64,000 nt of DNA from Misgurnus anguillicaudatus (Eukaryota > Chordata > Actinopteri > Cypriniformes > Cobitidae). Shown here in pieces: positions 61,046-64,000 of this stretch (positions are counted from its first letter, which is position 1; each line of letters starts with the position of its first letter). A model generated the notes under the pieces. It saw only the letters and a program-made list of their open reading frames with translations, had not been told where the DNA came from and did not search any database. The stretch covers positions 1,302,001 through 1,366,000 of the forward strand of contig NC_073356.2 in NCBI RefSeq assembly GCF_027580225.2. The letters run 5' to 3'. The position numbers and the translations under genes are program-made.

Positions 61046-61213
61046 GGCTTGTTCGACTTCATGCGGCGCCGCTAGAACTAACAGGCGGATGACGTCAAAG
61101 TACCGCGCGAGCGAGACGAAATTAGACTTCATATGATTGCTCGATTAATTCTCGCGTAACTTGAGGTCATCCGGCTGTCGGTTTTTGCGGGGCCGCATGA
61201 AGTCGAACAAGCC
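61046..61213. mobile_element. 168-bp MITE close to the nudc start
   Basis: ggcttgttcgacttcatgcg at 61046 and cgcatgaagtcgaacaagcc ending at 61213 are a perfect inverted pair over more than 20 bases. The element is GC-rich (cgccgctagaac, tcatccggctgtcgg). It lies about 240 bp upstream of the nudc ATG, within the likely promoter region. Confidence 0.85.
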
Positions 61214-61455
61214 GGTCACGTCTAGAAGGTTCTGTGCATCTGTTCCTGCCTCCTCCGCTAAAGCGTTACAACGCAGTCATCTGATTGGTTGGTACGTTTG
61301 CGCTACAAAGATGTCTGATTTGATTGGCCGTAAGGTTCACGTGTCTATGATTGTATCTAGGAAGTAGTCACGGCAACGCACCGGCTGTAGTGTGACTCTT
61401 AATATTATATAATATTTATTGTTTCTGTCTTTTATCTGTAACAAAGAGAGAGAAG
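61214..61455 (+). promoter_or_regulatory. nudc proximal promoter and 5' UTR
   Basis: This stretch of about 240 bp before the nudc ATG has two CCAAT-type motifs in inverse form (gattggttgg near 61283, gattggccgt near 61322) and a cacgtg E-box near 61337. It has no obvious TATA box. The transcription start is not resolved. Confidence 0.4.
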
Positions 61456-63770
61456 ATGGGTGATGACGAGAAATTTGATGGGATGTTGCTGGCGATGGCG
61501 CAGCAGCATGAAGGAGGCGTTCAGGAGGTATGACATGTCTATCTCGTGCACGAGCAAGCTAGCAACTGTGCTAACTGACGTTTCTTACCTTAGCCTTACC
61601 TTATATTTACAATAACTACTGTATACTTAACTCTTTATTAATGATTATAGAACAACACATAATTGTAGGAGTCCGTTTACTGTTAATAATTTAAGAATAA
61701 CTATGTGGTTTGCTAGATTGTTCCAGTATGTGGATATTATGTGTCTCGAAACCTAACAAGATATCTGTGCCTCTGGTAGTCTTGTCATGCAGTTGAGTAG
61801 AATTTGAAGCAGTCCATTGAGCAATGTATATTAATTTGCTATAATTAAGATTAGATTAACAGCATCTCTGGCATCATTTCATCATTTCACTGAGTCTTCT
61901 TTATTATTTTTAACAGTTGGTGAACACATTCTTCAGTTTTCTTAGGAGAAAAACAGATTTCTTCACAGGAGGAGAGTCTGGAGCACCCGAGAAGGTGTGG
62001 TAACGTTTATTACCGTTAAAGGTGCACTGTGTAAATTATAGGATGATCTCATGACAGAAATGCAATATAATATACATGACTATATTATCAGTGGTATATA
62101 AAGACCTTACATAATAAACTGTATTGTTTTTATTGCCTGAATGAGCCGTTTTTATCTACATACATTGCGGGTCCCCTTACATGGAAGTCATGTTTCTACA
62201 GTAGCCCTAAACAGACAAATGCAAGGCAAACTACGTCACCGGGCCACAACGAAGGCTGTCCCAATTCAAAGGCTCCTTCGCATACAAGCCTCCAAATGGC
62301 CTTTCCCCCTGAAACCAAGAATCCATATATGTATCCCTCACAGTGGATGCATCCCAATTCAGGGTCTGGATCCTTTTAGGGCCGCAGACTATGGCCGCAA
62401 GGCTATGAAGCGAATTGAAATGAGACGGTCTAGCCTACGGGGGGAGTTGCGTCTTGCTGTTCCCGCCCACTACGCTTGTCAGCGGGACATAACAGCTGAG
62501 ACGCATTCAACCTTTAAAAAGTACATGGATACAGAAATTTTTGTGTTTTATTTTAGAAAATATAACACACTAATGCAGTTTAACTATCCAACAGTATGTA
62601 TTATTCACCAACCTTAAAAATATACAAACGCAACACGCACAATATTGCAGCAATAATATTAATTCCCTATCACTAAAACATCGTTTGTAATAATAAAACA
62701 GTGACAAGGACCTTTCATTTGCAAAATATACACTTTTATTTAACTTCAGTTTTGGGAAAGCCAAGGCTCTGAAGGATACATTAATGGATAGTTATTTTAG
62801 GGTGGGGGGAAGAGCCACATTTGGAGGCTTGTATGTGAAGGAGCCTTCGAATTGGGCCAGCCTTCGTCGTGGCCCGGTGACCTCATTTGCCTTCAGCCCC
62901 TGAATTGCGATGCACCAAGCCTTGGCTGTCCCAAGATGCAATGCACGGCCATGACGTCTGGGTATTTTGAAATAAAAATTTAAAACTGAAGTTAAATAAA
63001 AGTGTATATTTTGCAATTCATTAGTGACGCAATCCCCCAGACCCTATAGGCTAGACCATCTCATTTCAGTTCGCTCTTTGGCCTTTAGAGGCTCCCGCTT
63101 TTAAATATCAAGACTTGCCTTCAAAGTCTGTGGCTTTAAAGGGGGTTGATGATGTCCTTCATATTTTCAGTAAAATATGTGAGGATATTAGTTAAGTAGT
63201 TCCCACATATGTGACACCATTATGTATGGAAAGGAATATTCACATACAAATTCTGTACAACATGAAAGGTGAATTGGTCAAGAATATTGTGCACACACTT
63301 TTCTATGTAGTGAAACTGAACAAGGATTGGAGCTGTCGGGTTTAACAAAAAGTACAACTTTTTTACAACCTTTTCTTCCGCCATACAATAACTTTATATA
63401 AAATAAACTTCAATTTGGATCATTATTCAATTTGTGTGTGTATATTAGAATATTTCATTTTTTGAAAGAATGATCTCTTTAATCTGCATCTAATATTTTT
63501 CATGCCATTACTGTAGTATCATTTGACCCAACTAATAATCTGCTGTGTGTTCCTCAGTTGGTTAAAGAGGCCTTTGCTCATCACAATCAACTCGCTCAGA
63601 AAGCCCAGAAAGAGAAACAGTCCAGACAAGAAAAGGAGAAAAAGGAGAAAGTGGAGAGAGCTGCTAAACTAAAGGAAGAGGAGAGAAAGATCAAACAGAC
63701 TTCAGAGGAGCCCAGAATCAAAGAACTTACAGATGAAGAAGCTGAAAGACTCCAGTCACAATTAAATCAA
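61456..63770 (+). CDS. nudc: Nuclear migration protein nudC, first three coding exons (gene continues past the window)
   Basis: The exons 61456-61527, 61917-61994 and 63558-63770 all start and end in phase 0 and encode 121 residues. The N-terminus [20 protein letters not shown], then [40 protein letters not shown] and [17 protein letters not shown] follow vertebrate NUDC closely. In the family, the N-terminal helical domain and a Lys/Glu-rich coiled coil are followed by the CS (p23-like) domain, which would be encoded to the right. The full protein is about 330 residues. NUDC is a dynein/Lis1-associated Hsp90 co-chaperone needed in mitosis and nuclear movement. The gene is divergent to the nr0b2 locus, as in other vertebrates. 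Intron 2 contains palindromic transposon DNA. Confidence 0.96.
62225..63090. mobile_element. Large palindromic DNA element in nudc intron 2
   Basis: The left part has gtcaccgggccacaacgaag, ggctccttcgcatacaagcc and gaaatgagacggtctagcct. The right part has the inverses ggcttgtatgtgaaggagcc, cttcgtcgtggcccggtgac and aggctagaccatctcatttc. A second inverted pair, tacacttttatttaacttca/tgaagttaaataaaagtgta, lies inside. The two inverted pairs overlap, which suggests two related TIR copies rather than one simple palindrome. Confidence 0.65.
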
Positions 63771-63923
63771 GTAAAAACTACTTTAATTTACACATTCAGC
63801 TACACACAAGCATTAAAAGTTGAGATGCACTGTGTTGTCATTGGTTCTTCGAGTTTACTAGAAGTTATATGTGTTCCACGAAAGCCGTTTGTTTGTGTTG
63901 TTACTGCTGAAACCGTCTATAAC

Positions 63924-64000
63924 AGGGGTCTCCACACTTTTTTCATTGGAGAGCTACTTTCTAAAAAATAAAAGTGGTCGAGAGCTACTTGTGTCACGTA
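63924..64000 (+). mobile_element. Left end of a hAT-type element, cut by the window edge
   Basis: caggggtctccacacttttt with the following gagagctactt words has the form of a caggggtctccaaac-type hAT terminus. The other end is outside the window. Confidence 0.45.

Overview
The window looks like nuclear DNA from a teleost fish, most likely a cypriniform (carp/zebrafish relatives). Genes are split by large introns with GT-AG borders, the protein-coding content resembles vertebrate families, and the space between exons is packed with fish-type TIR elements, hAT copies, LTR remnants and LINE scraps. There is no prokaryotic organisation.

Layout, left to right: (1) 1-3057, most of an LTR retroelement, with the tail of its 5' LTR at base 1, a gag-like ORF running into long Ser/Pro/Glu and Pro/Trp tandem repeats, and a complete 3' LTR. 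(2) 5746-13409, the last four coding exons of tmem222 (+), with a 7 kb last intron full of nested TIR elements. (3) 19044-20469, a two-exon leucine-rich-repeat membrane protein of the trophoblast glycoprotein (TPBG/5T4/Waif) family (+). (4) 20470-41069, a long gene-poor stretch with many transposons, a solo LTR and one unexplained exon-like ORF at 27164-27377. (5) 41070-43482, a four-coding-exon gene (+) for a 725-residue secreted Ser/Gln/Gly/Pro-rich repeat protein that I do not recognise. (6) 46151-51363, kdf1 (+), complete. (7) 57555-59563, an nr0b2 (SHP) locus (-) that is broken by several lesions and reads as a pseudogene. (8) 61456 to the right edge, the first three coding exons of nudc (+).

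The kdf1-nr0b2-nudc neighbourhood, with tmem222 further away, matches the gene content of human 1p36.11, so this is a conserved vertebrate synteny block (gene order from general knowledge, not checked here). These genes are not an operon and have separate jobs: TMEM222 is a membrane protein, the TPBG family is linked to Wnt signalling, KDF1 acts in epidermal differentiation, NR0B2 is an orphan nuclear co-repressor, and NUDC is a dynein/Hsp90 co-factor.

The two most notable points are the unrecognised secreted repeat protein, whose splice model closes exactly in frame, and the decayed nr0b2 copy beside an intact-looking nudc.
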